Assembly (NCBI GenBank): GCA_013365365.1
Contig: JABVXU010000186.1
Coordinates: 37,422-101,421, forward strand
DNA: 64,000 bases
Direction: 5' to 3'
Origin: Cruorifilaria tuberocauda
Lineage: Eukaryota; Nematoda; Chromadorea; Rhabditida; Onchocercidae
Positions 40,294 through 64,000 of this stretch are shown piece by piece. The position numbers and the translations under genes were made by a program. Position 1 is the first letter of the stretch, and every line of letters begins with the position of its first letter. A model generated the notes under the pieces. The model was not told the origin of the DNA and ran no database searches. It saw only the letters and a list, made by a program, of their open reading frames with translations.

Positions 40294-41492
40294 TTCTCTT
40301 CTTCTAGTAATCGATTCTGTTACAATAATTGACGACTAATCGTTTTTCCCCATGTATTTGCTGAGATCGAAAATTTGATAAAGGTCAAGTGTTACAAATG
40401 CAAAAAATACAGCATAGAACAGTTTACAATTTACATTATCATATCGATATAACTTCCTTGCTATTTATGGTGGTAATTTCGAATTTAAATAAGAAAAAAG
40501 AAGTTTAAATTTAGATTTGATGAAAGTTCAGGAATTTTTTACATGTAAAGAGTAGTGTAGTTTATACTATTTTATTGGAAAAATTAATTTTATTTATAAT
40601 TTAATTACTTATTGAATTTTAACTCATTTCAAACTAACTGAAACTATCATTGGGTAACTTCCAAGGAAATACTTTTACGCAAGCTTTGACTTTACTTTAT
40701 GGAGTTCTACATGATCTCATAATTCTAAATTTTGTTGTATTCTATTGCTTCCTATAGATAAGTTGAAAAATTCTTTTTATTTCTTGAATATTATATCGAG
40801 AACGTCATTTCATATGATTAGATGATTAGTCTATTAATCTGTATTCCTGCTTTATAATGGTTTGAAATGTTCGGTTTGTTGCCTCCACATTTTGTGGGAA
40901 ACGGGATGATGTAAAGATTTAAAATTGTTAAGAGATTGAGGAGACATAAACAAGTGGTTGGACAATAGAAAATATTTCGACCCAATAGTTCGATTGTTGT
41001 TCGGAACTCACCCATAAACAGAAAAAGTGACAACCAGCATTTTCTCTCAAATTTCCTGTTCCATGTTCAACACAAGGATAGTAAACCCGTTTTATTCTTA
41101 CTGCGAATAAAACCACATTGCAGCTTGAAATTCACTAATCATTTTTGGTGGCTAATTTGTTATAATAACTGAATTTTTTCAAGACACAACAATTAATAGA
41201 TTTAATAGACACGAATATGCCATAATGTACATCAGTATGTCAGTATAAAAAGAATGGGTTTGAAAACCCAAAAAAACTGTTATACAATGACTTCGCTAAT
41301 TTCTTTGACTTTACTTTCTCTTATCAATTTTCATTAGGCGTAAAGAATCTCCAAGCTACATAAGTGTTCAAAAAATCTTAATTGAAACCGAAAAGCAATC
41401 ATTGAAGGTCATAGCAGTAGGCAATCTTTAAAGGTCATACAAATAAGATTAAAATTCAATTAAAAATCACTTAGTTCAGTAAAAATTTAGTA
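40294..41492. other. Convergent 3' intergenic region
   Basis: Lies between the stop codons of the coiled-coil gene (plus) and MCU (minus). It should hold both 3' UTRs. Two overlapping minus-strand open frames at 40818-41116 show no domain and no splice partners. A small GGGTTTGAAAACCC palindrome sits near 41257. Confidence 0.5.
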
Positions 41493-43782
41493 TCAGCTTA
41501 ATCTTTTTTTGGAGGTCGTAGGCTGCATTTTGTTATTTTCTCGTCGAAAAGATGCCAATCCTGTAGCAGGAAAGTGCTGATACAACGGATCTCGAAGTCT
41601 TTTCAAGTCATGCTTTAAGGAATTCGCTATATGTTGCAGTTCATTAAATCTGCAATAAAAAACATTTGCATTTCACACAGTATAAACTGCAGTAAACTGA
41701 TTTCACTAAAATGTTTAAATAACATTACACCATGATTTAGTGATTGGACTGGTTTACCTCGATATGTCGAAATTGCTTTTTGTCGCTTTTTTATGAAAGT
41801 ATAAGTTCATAGATCTCCTTTTATGATTACTGTGACTGTAATACTGAAAAGTGATAGATTTTAGAAAATAACACTCTATTTGGATCTTTGGGATAACTTG
41901 ACTAAATATAAACTGATTCGTGATTTAGGGCAACAAGCTTTTATTGTCCCGTAGCACAAGCAACAGCATAATGAGATAAAACTTAACTTCTCAAACTATA
42001 TCACCCCTTTACTTAGAAATATGTTTAACACTACTGTTTACTATTTGAAAAGTATAAGCAAATACTACCTCATTAGTATATAAATAATAAGAAAACGATG
42101 CGATGAACATAGTAGATGTTGCAAAATATGTAATAGGTTCCACGATATTCCAGCCAAGTTCCCACCACGTCAATCGAGCCAGAAATCCTGCTTGAAATCC
42201 TATTGCTGCCAAAGTTAACCACATCTTTCGTTCTGCACGTTTTCTGCAGAATGTATCAATTTCAAATTTCGTCTGAAACTTATTAAAAATATAAGACTGC
42301 TTTTAAAATCTTGCTTTCGGATTACTTAAACAATTCATCATTCCAATTCATAATCTTGGTTATTACTATGGCCATATTTTATGATACAGTGAAAAGCTGA
42401 ATAATTCATCATGTTCCCATCAAAACAAATAGTCCTAGTAATTGTAAAAATACAATGATAAGTGTCAACTGTTAAGGTAACAGGTAATACATGTAAGTAA
42501 TCACGGCGGAAGGGGTAGATCTAATGATGATACTAAGGCGATGCGTAACGTCACTTGAATAAAAACTTCAAAAAAAATTTGAAAAATAAACAAACTTGAA
42601 TTAATGGTTTAAGTTCCGCTTTCACATTTTCGTACTTTTCTACGAGCATCTTTTCTTGGAATGTTTTATACTCATCCACATTCATGATAGAGTATAGTGA
42701 CGCTACTGCTAACTTTAAATCGTCAAATTTCTGTACTGCGCTGATATCCGCCTTGATAGTCTTCAAATTTATTACTATTATAAATTATTTCACAATGTTA
42801 TACAATTTCACACCGCTTTATTAATGCTTCATTAATATAGAGTGTTATGCAAATTAATCAAGATTCAAAACTTAATTCAACTGATGTACTGTTCTTCGGG
42901 TACTCGAGAATCTATGTATTTGGCGTCAAACAGTAATGATTAGAGTTTTCGTGATTGACTGACTTGACAGGGATAGGATTTTAGAATAGCAAATCATTTT
43001 TATAGAAAAATGTTTTTATAATTAGTACTACTTTAAAAACAGGTAATTTGCTAAGAAGTCTAGAGAGTATTTATACAGTTAAAGAGCAATAAAATAAAAA
43101 TCCCACCGCAGTGGTATCTTTTGTAGGCGGCACTTTAACAACATAAAGGTAATCATTAATGCGTAATCTAAAATTGCCTCGCAACAATAAGTGCTGCACT
43201 AAAGTATTTCCAGCAATTCTATTACCAGCTGGAAATCTTCGAAGTTTAGGCAAAAAAAAAAAATCAAATAAGAAGGCAGAAACAAAGTAATCGAGAAAAT
43301 AGCATTATGGTTTTGAATAAACGTGAAGATGAATAGCAAAATCAAAATCGGAAATTGTAGCCAACGAAATGCTAAGTTATAAATTAGAAATTCCTAAATT
43401 CCACTTTTTGAGAACTGTGAAACTTACTTGTTGAATAAACATATACAATTTCAATGCCTTTATCTTCGTATTCGATATTTCTGCAGAATCGAGCTACAGT
43501 ATCAGTGATAGGTTTCAGAGTAAATTGACACATTTCTCTCCTCGATGGTAATGGTATCTCAATTACTGGCAAACCGTTTTGATACCAAATACATAGATTT
43601 TCTTCCTTAGTATCATTTGAATACATTCTTAACCGCTGCTAAAAATTAAGCTATATGAATAATCTTATCTCCTTAATATTGTGCCTTGGAAAAATCCAAG
43701 TACGAACGCAAATACGAACAATATTTTAATTAGATAAACCTTGAACGAATTACCTACGGGAAAAGAACGAAAAAGATACCAT
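41493..43782 (-). CDS. mcu-1: Mitochondrial calcium uniporter pore subunit (MCU)
   Basis: Seven exons total 963 nt, 320 aa: 43754-43782, 43428-43627, 43107-43228, 42596-42760, 42069-42272, 41758-41843 and 41493-41649. MCU forms the Ca2+ channel of the inner mitochondrial membrane. Visible are a short presequence ending FFSRRMYS, the N-terminal domain (WYQNGLPVIEIPLPSRRE, then FTLKPITD), coiled coil 1 (about 120-185), TM1 (190-206), the pore loop LTWWELGW and TM2, and a C-terminal coiled coil with LKRLRDPL. Length is close to human MCU (351). The pore motif reads W-N-I-V-E-P at 213-218, whereas the family signature is W-D-I-M-E-P: Asp is replaced by Asn (codon 42147-42149), while the filter Glu217 is kept. 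The first exon joins at a weak AAG acceptor, but this join keeps phase and supplies a presequence. The protein is surely an MCU homologue; whether it conducts is open. Confidence 0.94.
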
Positions 43783-44358
43783 ACAATTAAGGTTAATGTT
43801 ACATGATGATAAGTGTGCTTGTAAATGTTGTTGCTGTCGTAGCAAACTCCTATACCAATGCCACCTCATCACTAAAACTTTTCATATTTTTCTTGTTTTA
43901 GAATAATAAATGGTATAAAAAGAAATATGAAGCATGTATGTGGAACTTCATGTAAATTAAATGACTAGATTGAAATTTCAATTCTTTCTCAAATTTAGAA
44001 AAAATTGGTTCATTTATTGTGAGTAACACTTAAAAAACTTACCGTTCAGTTACAAATGACGTTTAGCAGTTTATTTTTTATTCCTTTATGATACTTAGAA
44101 ATCTTTTTCTTTTTATCACCTCTAACTATTTTCAGGAATTTCCTTAACTTGTTCCAAATTTCGATATTAATCTTTATGAGAGCTTGAGTTTTTTATATCT
44201 ATGAAGTAAAAGAAAAATGTTGGAAAAGTTGATGAAAAAGTTTGGAGAAATTATAAAGTTAATGGTGTAGTATATGGTGTGCCATGGCTCCATTATTACT
44301 TTTTATTAATTTATCTTTTCTATAACGCTATTAAGAATAATGATGCCGTAAAACATTC
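43783..44358. other. Spacer between MCU and upstream candidate gene
   Basis: About 575 bases with no exon seen. If the candidate at 44359-44841 is real, this is its 3' UTR plus the MCU promoter or an intercistronic region. Confidence 0.4.
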
Positions 44359-44841
44359 TTACGATATGTTATTTATAACAGGACCACGTACGTGACCAGG
44401 TAAGTATAATACGGAATTATTAAGTGTGAGTGCGAAACACGCCGATGTTAGAGATGTAACAACGAAAAAATGAAGAAAATGAAATTTCTTCCGCTTAAAT
44501 GAATGATTAGAAAATGGAGAGGGGAAAAGAGTGCGGAAGAAATAGCGTGAAATGAAGAAGTAAAAAAAATCTAAAGATAATCTTCCTTAAAGGGATTAAG
44601 TGATATACTATTAAAGGAGTGGGAATATTTGACAGACAGTAGATGTCAACGGTGCTACCGGTATATGTTCTTTGCTGCACCTGCAGGTTTGTATTTGGGT
44701 TGCAAAAAGTTTCACACAAAACTGATTGGTAATTCGCTGCATAGGGTGGTGCTGTTGGTTTCGTAGAGTCTTGAAGTGTTGGTGGATATTTCTCGAGATT
44801 CAAGGTGTGGGGTGGGTGGTGAGAGTGATTATGATATTGCT
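44359..44841 (-). CDS. Unrecognised two-exon candidate with C-terminal hydrophobic segment
   Basis: Two minus-strand segments look coding. 44609-44841 encodes a Pro/Thr/Tyr-rich stretch with a PTAPPYAANY motif and four Cys. It ends at ATA|GTATAT in phase 0. 44359-44493 follows an ATTTAAG acceptor in phase 0 and encodes a basic-hydrophobic segment (RKKFHFLHFFVVTSLTSA) ending in a stop. Together this could be the C-terminal part of a small membrane protein with a PPxY-like cytoplasmic or lumenal region. There is no ATG, and any upstream exon would have to overlap the start of prp-18 on the other strand. The family is not recognised. Confidence 0.33.
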
Positions 44842-44920
44842 CTTAGATCACAAAATGAAGTCAGTTCACTTTCTTCATAGTATTCTAGAGATAATATGAT
44901 GGTTATCATGCATTACCTTG

Positions 44921-44933
44921 TCTTTTTTTTCAG
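44921..44933 (+). promoter_or_regulatory. Probable spliced-leader acceptor of prp-18
   Basis: TCTTTTTTTTCAG ends six bases before the prp-18 ATG at 44940. A strong acceptor with no coding donor upstream is the usual mark of spliced-leader trans-splicing in nematodes. Confidence 0.65.
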
Positions 44934-44939
44934 AAAGTG

Positions 44940-47530
44940 ATGGATATTTTAAGAGCGGAAATTGAGCGTAAACGAAAGCAAGTTGAGGAAATTATAGTAT
45001 GTTTATCTGTTTATCTTTTGATTGAGATTATTCATTCTTAATGACTCAAGTACTGAGATCTCGTATGACAAGATGCTGTTGAGCATAGAGGAGTAAGTTG
45101 CAAAAATATATATGTATAAAAGATTTATAACTCTTAAACTATGGCTTGCTGTAGGCACCAAATAAAAAATACTTGAAACGCAGCGAATTGCTCCAAAAGA
45201 AAGAGAGGAATCATGTAAATTATCAAGCGGAACATCAAACTGCAGTGTCGACTCCAACAAATGCTGTAAGTTCACATTTTCTGCCTTTTGTTACCGTGAA
45301 AACTATTAATAATATCCGATAATTCTCTGATGCTAAGCATCATATTGTGCTTTTCATCCATAATTTTTTAATTTAGATTTGTAAAGTCGCGTTTTTTGCG
45401 GATGTGTGTTTTAATATCTTGTATAATAGGCGAAAAACGAAACCTTAGTGCATCAATCGAAGGAAATGTGCACTGAACCTGAATTAGATTATGATGATTT
45501 GCCACGAGTAGATGTCATCAAAAGGTTAAGGAGTCGGAGTCAACCGATTACACTGTTTGGTGAAACAGAACAAGAATCTCGAGCTCGGCTTCGTAGGTTT
45601 GAAATCGAGCAAGTGAGTCCTTTCTTGTTACGTGTTACGTATGTGTTATCATCGCTCACTTGATGTGGTTTCTTCTTCCTTGTACATTTTACTATCGCTT
45701 AAACTTATGTAAAGTTTCAGTTTCAGTTCATAGTTCTTTTGTTTTTATTTTAGCCTGATATGAAAGAAGGGTGGAAAAATGATTTCCAGTCGGCAATGAA
45801 AGAAGTGGACCATGAACTGATAGAAGAAGTTATTAAAGGAGAACAGTATAATGCTGGTTAGTTCTCCATATTATGTTTTGCGTATTAGTCACATCTTTAA
45901 AATTAGATGATCGATTTCAATTATAAATTATTATTTTCGTCGAATTTTTTGTAAACTTGGAAAGCTGCATTGAGTTGGAATTAGTGCTATAAAACTTGGT
46001 TGATCATTTATAGCTATTTATTGCACACCAACTTGTAGTGGATTCAAACCATTGTGGGTCCAATTTCATATATGCAATTTGCAGTTTATTTATTTCGCGA
46101 TCACGTATCTATGTTTTAACTTTATTCTTTGGTTACCTCATCACAAATTAAGGCATCGTGTTTGCTCAACTGCTTTCGAATTATTACAATACCGAGCTTC
46201 CAGGAAAACACGATGTTGATATGCCAAACTCCGCAGGTGATACTAATTGGGAGAGGATAGAGGCTAATGCTCAGTTATTGGGTGAAGGTGATAATCCGAA
46301 TAGAGACTGCGATGTTATTCGTGAATTTTTTTCTTACATATTAACTCGGTGGGGTAAAGCACTAAATGCTCGCGATGAAATTGAAAAAAGGTATGACTTT
46401 CTTTTGTTTAGAATTTTGGATAGTTGCGGTAGATGGGTTGGCTTTTTCTGAGATGATACAAACAATTGTTAGTTCAGTGGTTATGGTTGAGAAGAACAGC
46501 GTATCATGGGACGTTAAGCGCTAGTTAGAATTTTACCATTCCTAGCAAAAAAAATGTTTTTTGAATGCTCTATCTCAGTTAAGTTTTTAAAGAAGTTACC
46601 ACAAAAACCTGAGGTTCTTTTAGATTATGTTGTAATTTTACCTAGAGATGGAAATTCACGTATCTTTTTATTTACGGTTAATAGCTGATAAGCTTTTGTT
46701 GTCTTCTCTTTATTTTTTAGAGGTCTGGATGTTAGAAATTTACATTTCAGATCAGCAGAAGGTAAATTAGCTGCGACAATGCATAAGCAAACAATGGAAC
46801 ATCTTCGTCCATTGATGAAAAACCTAGAGAAACACAATGTAAATGCTGACATCAGAGAACACTTGATAAAAATTTGTCGTCTCATCATAATCGATCGCGA
46901 TTATATCCGGTTTGTTTTTATAATATATTGGCAGTGTAACGTAACAAAGTTTAAGTTTTTTTGGAGAAATTTTACAATAAATATTTCCAAATCATTAGTA
47001 ATTGTTTTGTTGCAGAGCAAATAATGCATATATGGAAATGGCAATCGGTAATGCTCCATGGCCTGTAGGTGTGACGAGGTCTGGTCTGCATCAACGACCT
47101 GGTTCGGCAAAAGCCTACGTTTCAAATATTGCCCATGTACTTAATGATGAGACACAACGGAAATACATACAGGTTTTTACCGAACAGCATTTATAAAACA
47201 TAAGTTTTAGGATATTTTGTTCACTCTCATGAACAACTATGTCAATACTACCAATTTTTGTTTGTAGATGTGAGACATAATTTTGTTCAGTTCAAAAAAT
47301 TAGAAATGAAAAAAAACACTGAAAATTTTGTGTATCACAATGATGAGTATAGTTATCAGTAAAAGAGCCTTTGATTAGTTAATATATAAGTATTTAATAA
47401 CTCTGAAAATTCAATATAAGCATTTCAGGCTTTTAAAAGAATAATGACTCGATGTCAAAAATATTTCCCAACAGATCCCAGCAAATGCGTGGAATATGTT
47501 CGAGAAACCGGAACAGCAGTGCCATGCTGA
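44940..47530 (+). CDS. prp-18: Pre-mRNA-splicing factor PRP18
   Basis: Eight exons give 369 aa: 44940-44996, 45155-45265, 45430-45612, 45754-45856, 46153-46390, 46751-46909, 47016-47172 and 47429-47530. PRP18 acts in the second catalytic step of nuclear splicing, stabilising exon contacts with U5 snRNP. The N-terminus [12 protein letters not shown] and the following KKYLKRSEL are family-typical. The splicing-factor motif ([17 protein letters not shown]) is at about 87-103. The C-terminal Prp18 helical domain holds the highly conserved [19 protein letters not shown] loop and [13 protein letters not shown]. The end [11 protein letters not shown] is near the usual C-terminus, with about ten extra residues. 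The human protein is 342 aa. The fifth exon uses a weak TTAAG acceptor. The GGPP synthase start lies only 250 bases downstream on the same strand. Confidence 0.96.
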
Positions 47531-47780
47531 TCTCGCGATATGTTTGATATAACTGTCTAGTGTAAATAAAAATTATTCTTGGTATAATGCATTTGTTAAT
47601 TATATGTCGAACAGCGATTGGCAAATATCTTTGAAATTGATGATGAAATGGACAAAAAAATCGTGGGAATGAATAAGTCATTGGACTTACTCCTTCCTAC
47701 GCTTGTTTCATTCTTCGAAATTAACATCATATGGTTTTTAATCAATTGTTTGCTTCACAGTTTGTGTGTTTTCCTGCGAA
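47531..47780 (+). promoter_or_regulatory. Intercistronic region with probable trans-splice acceptor
   Basis: 250 bases separate the prp-18 stop from the GGPP synthase ATG. TTTGCTTCACAG ends at 47760, leaving a 20-base leader. Spacing and acceptor fit a nematode operon whose second gene is trans-spliced. A short open frame at 47618-47720 has no homology and is ignored. Confidence 0.55.
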
Positions 47781-49472
47781 ATGACAGATTACGTATCACA
47801 ATTGCTTGCACCGTATGAATATATAGTGAAGTTACCCGGGAAGCAGTTAAGGACTCAATTAGCAAAAGCATTTAATATTTGGTTGCAAGTTGACATGGAA
47901 ATACTGGATTCCATCATAGCTGTGATCGAAATGCTTCACAATGCATCACTTATGTAAGCTCATGTGTGGCTTGGTTGTGAGGAAGTTGTTTTTTCAAAGT
48001 TGATAGTGCTTTGGTTCTTCGAAACTGCTCCAGATTTTAAAATTTCCGGATTTTCATTTATAATAATATTGTAGGTGTTTGCGTTAGTTACATTGATTAA
48101 AATTGCAGGATTGATGATATTGAAGATAGCTCACTTCTGCGTCGTGGATTACCGGTAACACATAGAGTTTATGGGATTCCGCGTACGATCAACACAGCGA
48201 ATTATATATATTTTGCAGCACTTTCTAGATGCATGTTGTGGGGTAAATTTGAAGCTGCCAAAATTTTCACAGGTTTTTATAAATTTACTTTTTTGTCCAA
48301 TTTTTATAGATTACTTATCTGTAAGCAGCTTTGGAGGACATTTGGAATTTAAATTTGGTAAAGATTTTTAAAATATGAGAGGAATGCATTTGATCTTAAA
48401 AATTTTTCGTTGTTCGATAATGAATAAGGAGTGATGGTCAAAAAGGTTTACATGACAGCATTGATACGAAGTGATAGCTCTCTGTTTCATACTACAAAAT
48501 TTAGAACAACTACTGGAATTACATCGCGGACAAGGGAAGGAATTATATTGGCGAGATATAGTTCAATGCCCAACTGAGGAGGAGTACGAGCAAATGGCCG
48601 CACAAAGTATTTGTTAGCCGTTAATTAAGTCATAAATTATAAATTTTGCTTTTCTGGTTTGACGAATATTTATTTCAATTGCAATAATTTTTTAGAAACG
48701 GGTGGTTTGTTTGCTCTAACGGTACGGTTAATGGAATTATTTGGGAAAAAGCAATACGATTTTAAATCATTGATAAGGAATTTGGCCATTTATTTCCAGA
48801 TCAGGTAATCGTTCCCGATGTTTTTGTTCATATGATTTTTCCGTTCTTTCCGCCTCATCTTTTTTAATTGCTTAGATACTGCAGTGATATTGCAGAGATG
48901 ACTATATGAATCTGTGTTCCCCTTCATATGCAGAGCAGAAGACATTTGCTGAAGACCTCACGGAAGGAAAGTTCTCTTTCCCTATCATAGCTGCTATTGA
49001 CAAAGAACACAGTGACGACGAAATTATTCGTAACCATTTTGGATATTTCATAAAATCATAACAATTTGTTAAGCATACGTGCAACACCCTCACTTTTGAG
49101 GAATCTGATTGCGGTTATGGGAATTTCTTGTTCTTTTAATTTATGAATAATCTTTTAGATATATTACGTCAAAGACCTAAAGAAATGGAAGTTAAGAAAC
49201 AATGCATACGAATTATGGAAGAACGAGGAGCGTTCAGGTAAACATTTTCCCGTGTCAAAAGTTTTACTTTCACATTCATGTGTTTTAGTGCTTTTCTCAT
49301 ATTTAGTTATTTGTGGACTATTTCTTTTAGATATACCTTGAAACGTTTACAAGAATTACACGACATTCTAATTACCCATATCGACACGCTAGGTGGAAAT
49401 AGAGATTTAATAAATTTAATCGAACTGCTGCATAAAGATGTCCAGTCGATGGGCACGAGCAATGGTAAATAA
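47781..49472 (+). CDS. GGPS1: Geranylgeranyl diphosphate synthase
   Basis: Seven exons give exactly 300 aa, the length of human GGPS1: 47781-47953, 48109-48272, 48505-48606, 48696-48804, 48896-49029, 49159-49237 and 49331-49472. The enzyme condenses farnesyl diphosphate with isopentenyl diphosphate to make C20 geranylgeranyl diphosphate, used to prenylate Rho and Rab GTPases. The first aspartate-rich motif DDIED is at 60-64 within [20 protein letters not shown], and the second, DDYMN, at 184-188. Also visible are [10 protein letters not shown] for substrate binding, [36 protein letters not shown] and NILRQRP-like HILRQRP. All key residues are present. No targeting peptide is seen, so it is probably cytosolic. 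It is likely the downstream gene of an operon with prp-18 and converges with slo-1 on the other strand. Confidence 0.96.
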
Positions 49473-49830
49473 TGGCGGAGAGTAAAGCTTTCTTCTTTCA
49501 ACACATTTTGATTTCAATATTTGGTCACTTACTATTTGTTGTGCTGTAAATTTATGGATACATTTTTTTTGGATGTCATGTAAATATTAGTTATTTGTGT
49601 GTATTTATTTTTTTATACATAGGCAAAATAACAGCTTAAAAAATAAATTTGGATAAATTAATTTGTCATTTGTGTTACGGATCCCGGTTAAAAATGCTTC
49701 ACTTTAAATTTTACTTCATTATAATATACGTTCTTGTTGGGGACATTCTTTTTTGATTGGATGTTACAGGTAGAACAGCTGAGCGACATCATTTTTAGAA
49801 GAAACAACAAAAACAGATTGAAACGAAAAA
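49473..49830. other. Short convergent intergenic spacer
   Basis: 358 bases between the GGPP synthase stop and the slo-1 stop. It must contain both 3' ends. No gene is seen. Confidence 0.6.
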
Positions 49831-63946
<14,116 letters not shown>

Positions 63947-64000
63947 CCTTCGTATCTATCAATTCTTAACAAATTAACACTGTAAATAAAATACAGGATT
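63947..64000 (-). promoter_or_regulatory. slo-1: slo-1 5' leader at window edge
   Basis: The 54 bases upstream of the slo-1 ATG include no further in-frame coding. The transcription start or trans-splice site is not resolved before the window ends. Confidence 0.4.

Noticed and set aside
40818..41116. Two overlapping minus-strand open frames in the 3' region between the coiled-coil gene and MCU
   Set aside because: No homology, no splice partners, and the position fits 3' UTR sequence.
45003..45275. 90-codon minus-strand frame inside prp-18
   Set aside because: It is the antisense shadow of prp-18 exon 2 and its flanking introns.
47618..47818. Open frame MANIFEIDDEMDKK between prp-18 and GGPP synthase
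   Set aside because: No donor joins it in phase to the GGPP synthase exon, and that protein already has its normal full length without it.

Overview
The window is nuclear DNA from a nematode, probably a parasitic, filarial-type species. The DNA is very A+T-rich. Protein-coding genes are split into many short exons separated by mostly 60-350 base introns with nematode-style TTTCAG-like acceptors and GTAAGT-like donors. Several start codons lie just after a pyrimidine-AG suited to spliced-leader trans-splicing. Encoded proteins match well-known nematode or animal families. The genus cannot be fixed from sequence alone. Gene models were assembled by hand by joining exons at consensus splice sites and checking reading phase.

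Layout: 1-11.6 kb holds no gene I can support beyond one orphan exon (3263-3381, minus); it contains simple repeats and three sizeable hairpins. 11.6-13.3 kb (minus) is a START-domain lipid-transfer protein. 18.4-21.7 kb (minus) is a rhodopsin-class GPCR, N-terminus not found, with a decayed copy of its TM4 exon in an intron. 21.7-30 kb is low-complexity intergenic DNA containing a relic duplicated from the next gene. 30.1-40.3 kb (plus) is a 21-exon coiled-coil protein of about 1043 residues that I do not recognise. 41.5-43.8 kb (minus) is the mitochondrial calcium uniporter pore subunit (mcu-1). 44.4-44.8 kb (minus) is an unrecognised two-exon candidate. 44.9-47.5 kb and 47.8-49.5 kb (plus) are the splicing factor prp-18 and geranylgeranyl diphosphate synthase, close enough to form an operon. 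49.8-63.9 kb (minus) is the complete BK potassium channel slo-1, the known target of the anthelmintic emodepside.

Coding lengths sum to whole codons for every fully assembled model: START 223 aa, MCU 320 aa, PRP-18 369 aa, GGPPS 300 aa, SLO-1 1117 aa (1132 with a cassette exon), coiled-coil protein 1043 aa. Two genes concern calcium: SLO-1 is a Ca2+-gated K+ channel at the cell surface and MCU takes Ca2+ into mitochondria; nothing in the sequence shows that they are co-regulated.

The most interesting points are: an Asn in place of the Asp of the DIME pore motif in MCU; a pair of equal-length, phase-locked alternative exons in slo-1; a slo-1 intron whose natural acceptor reads GG instead of AG; a previously hidden 45-base in-phase slo-1 cassette exon; and two duplicated gene fragments (GPCR TM4 exon and a coiled-coil exon-intron-exon block).
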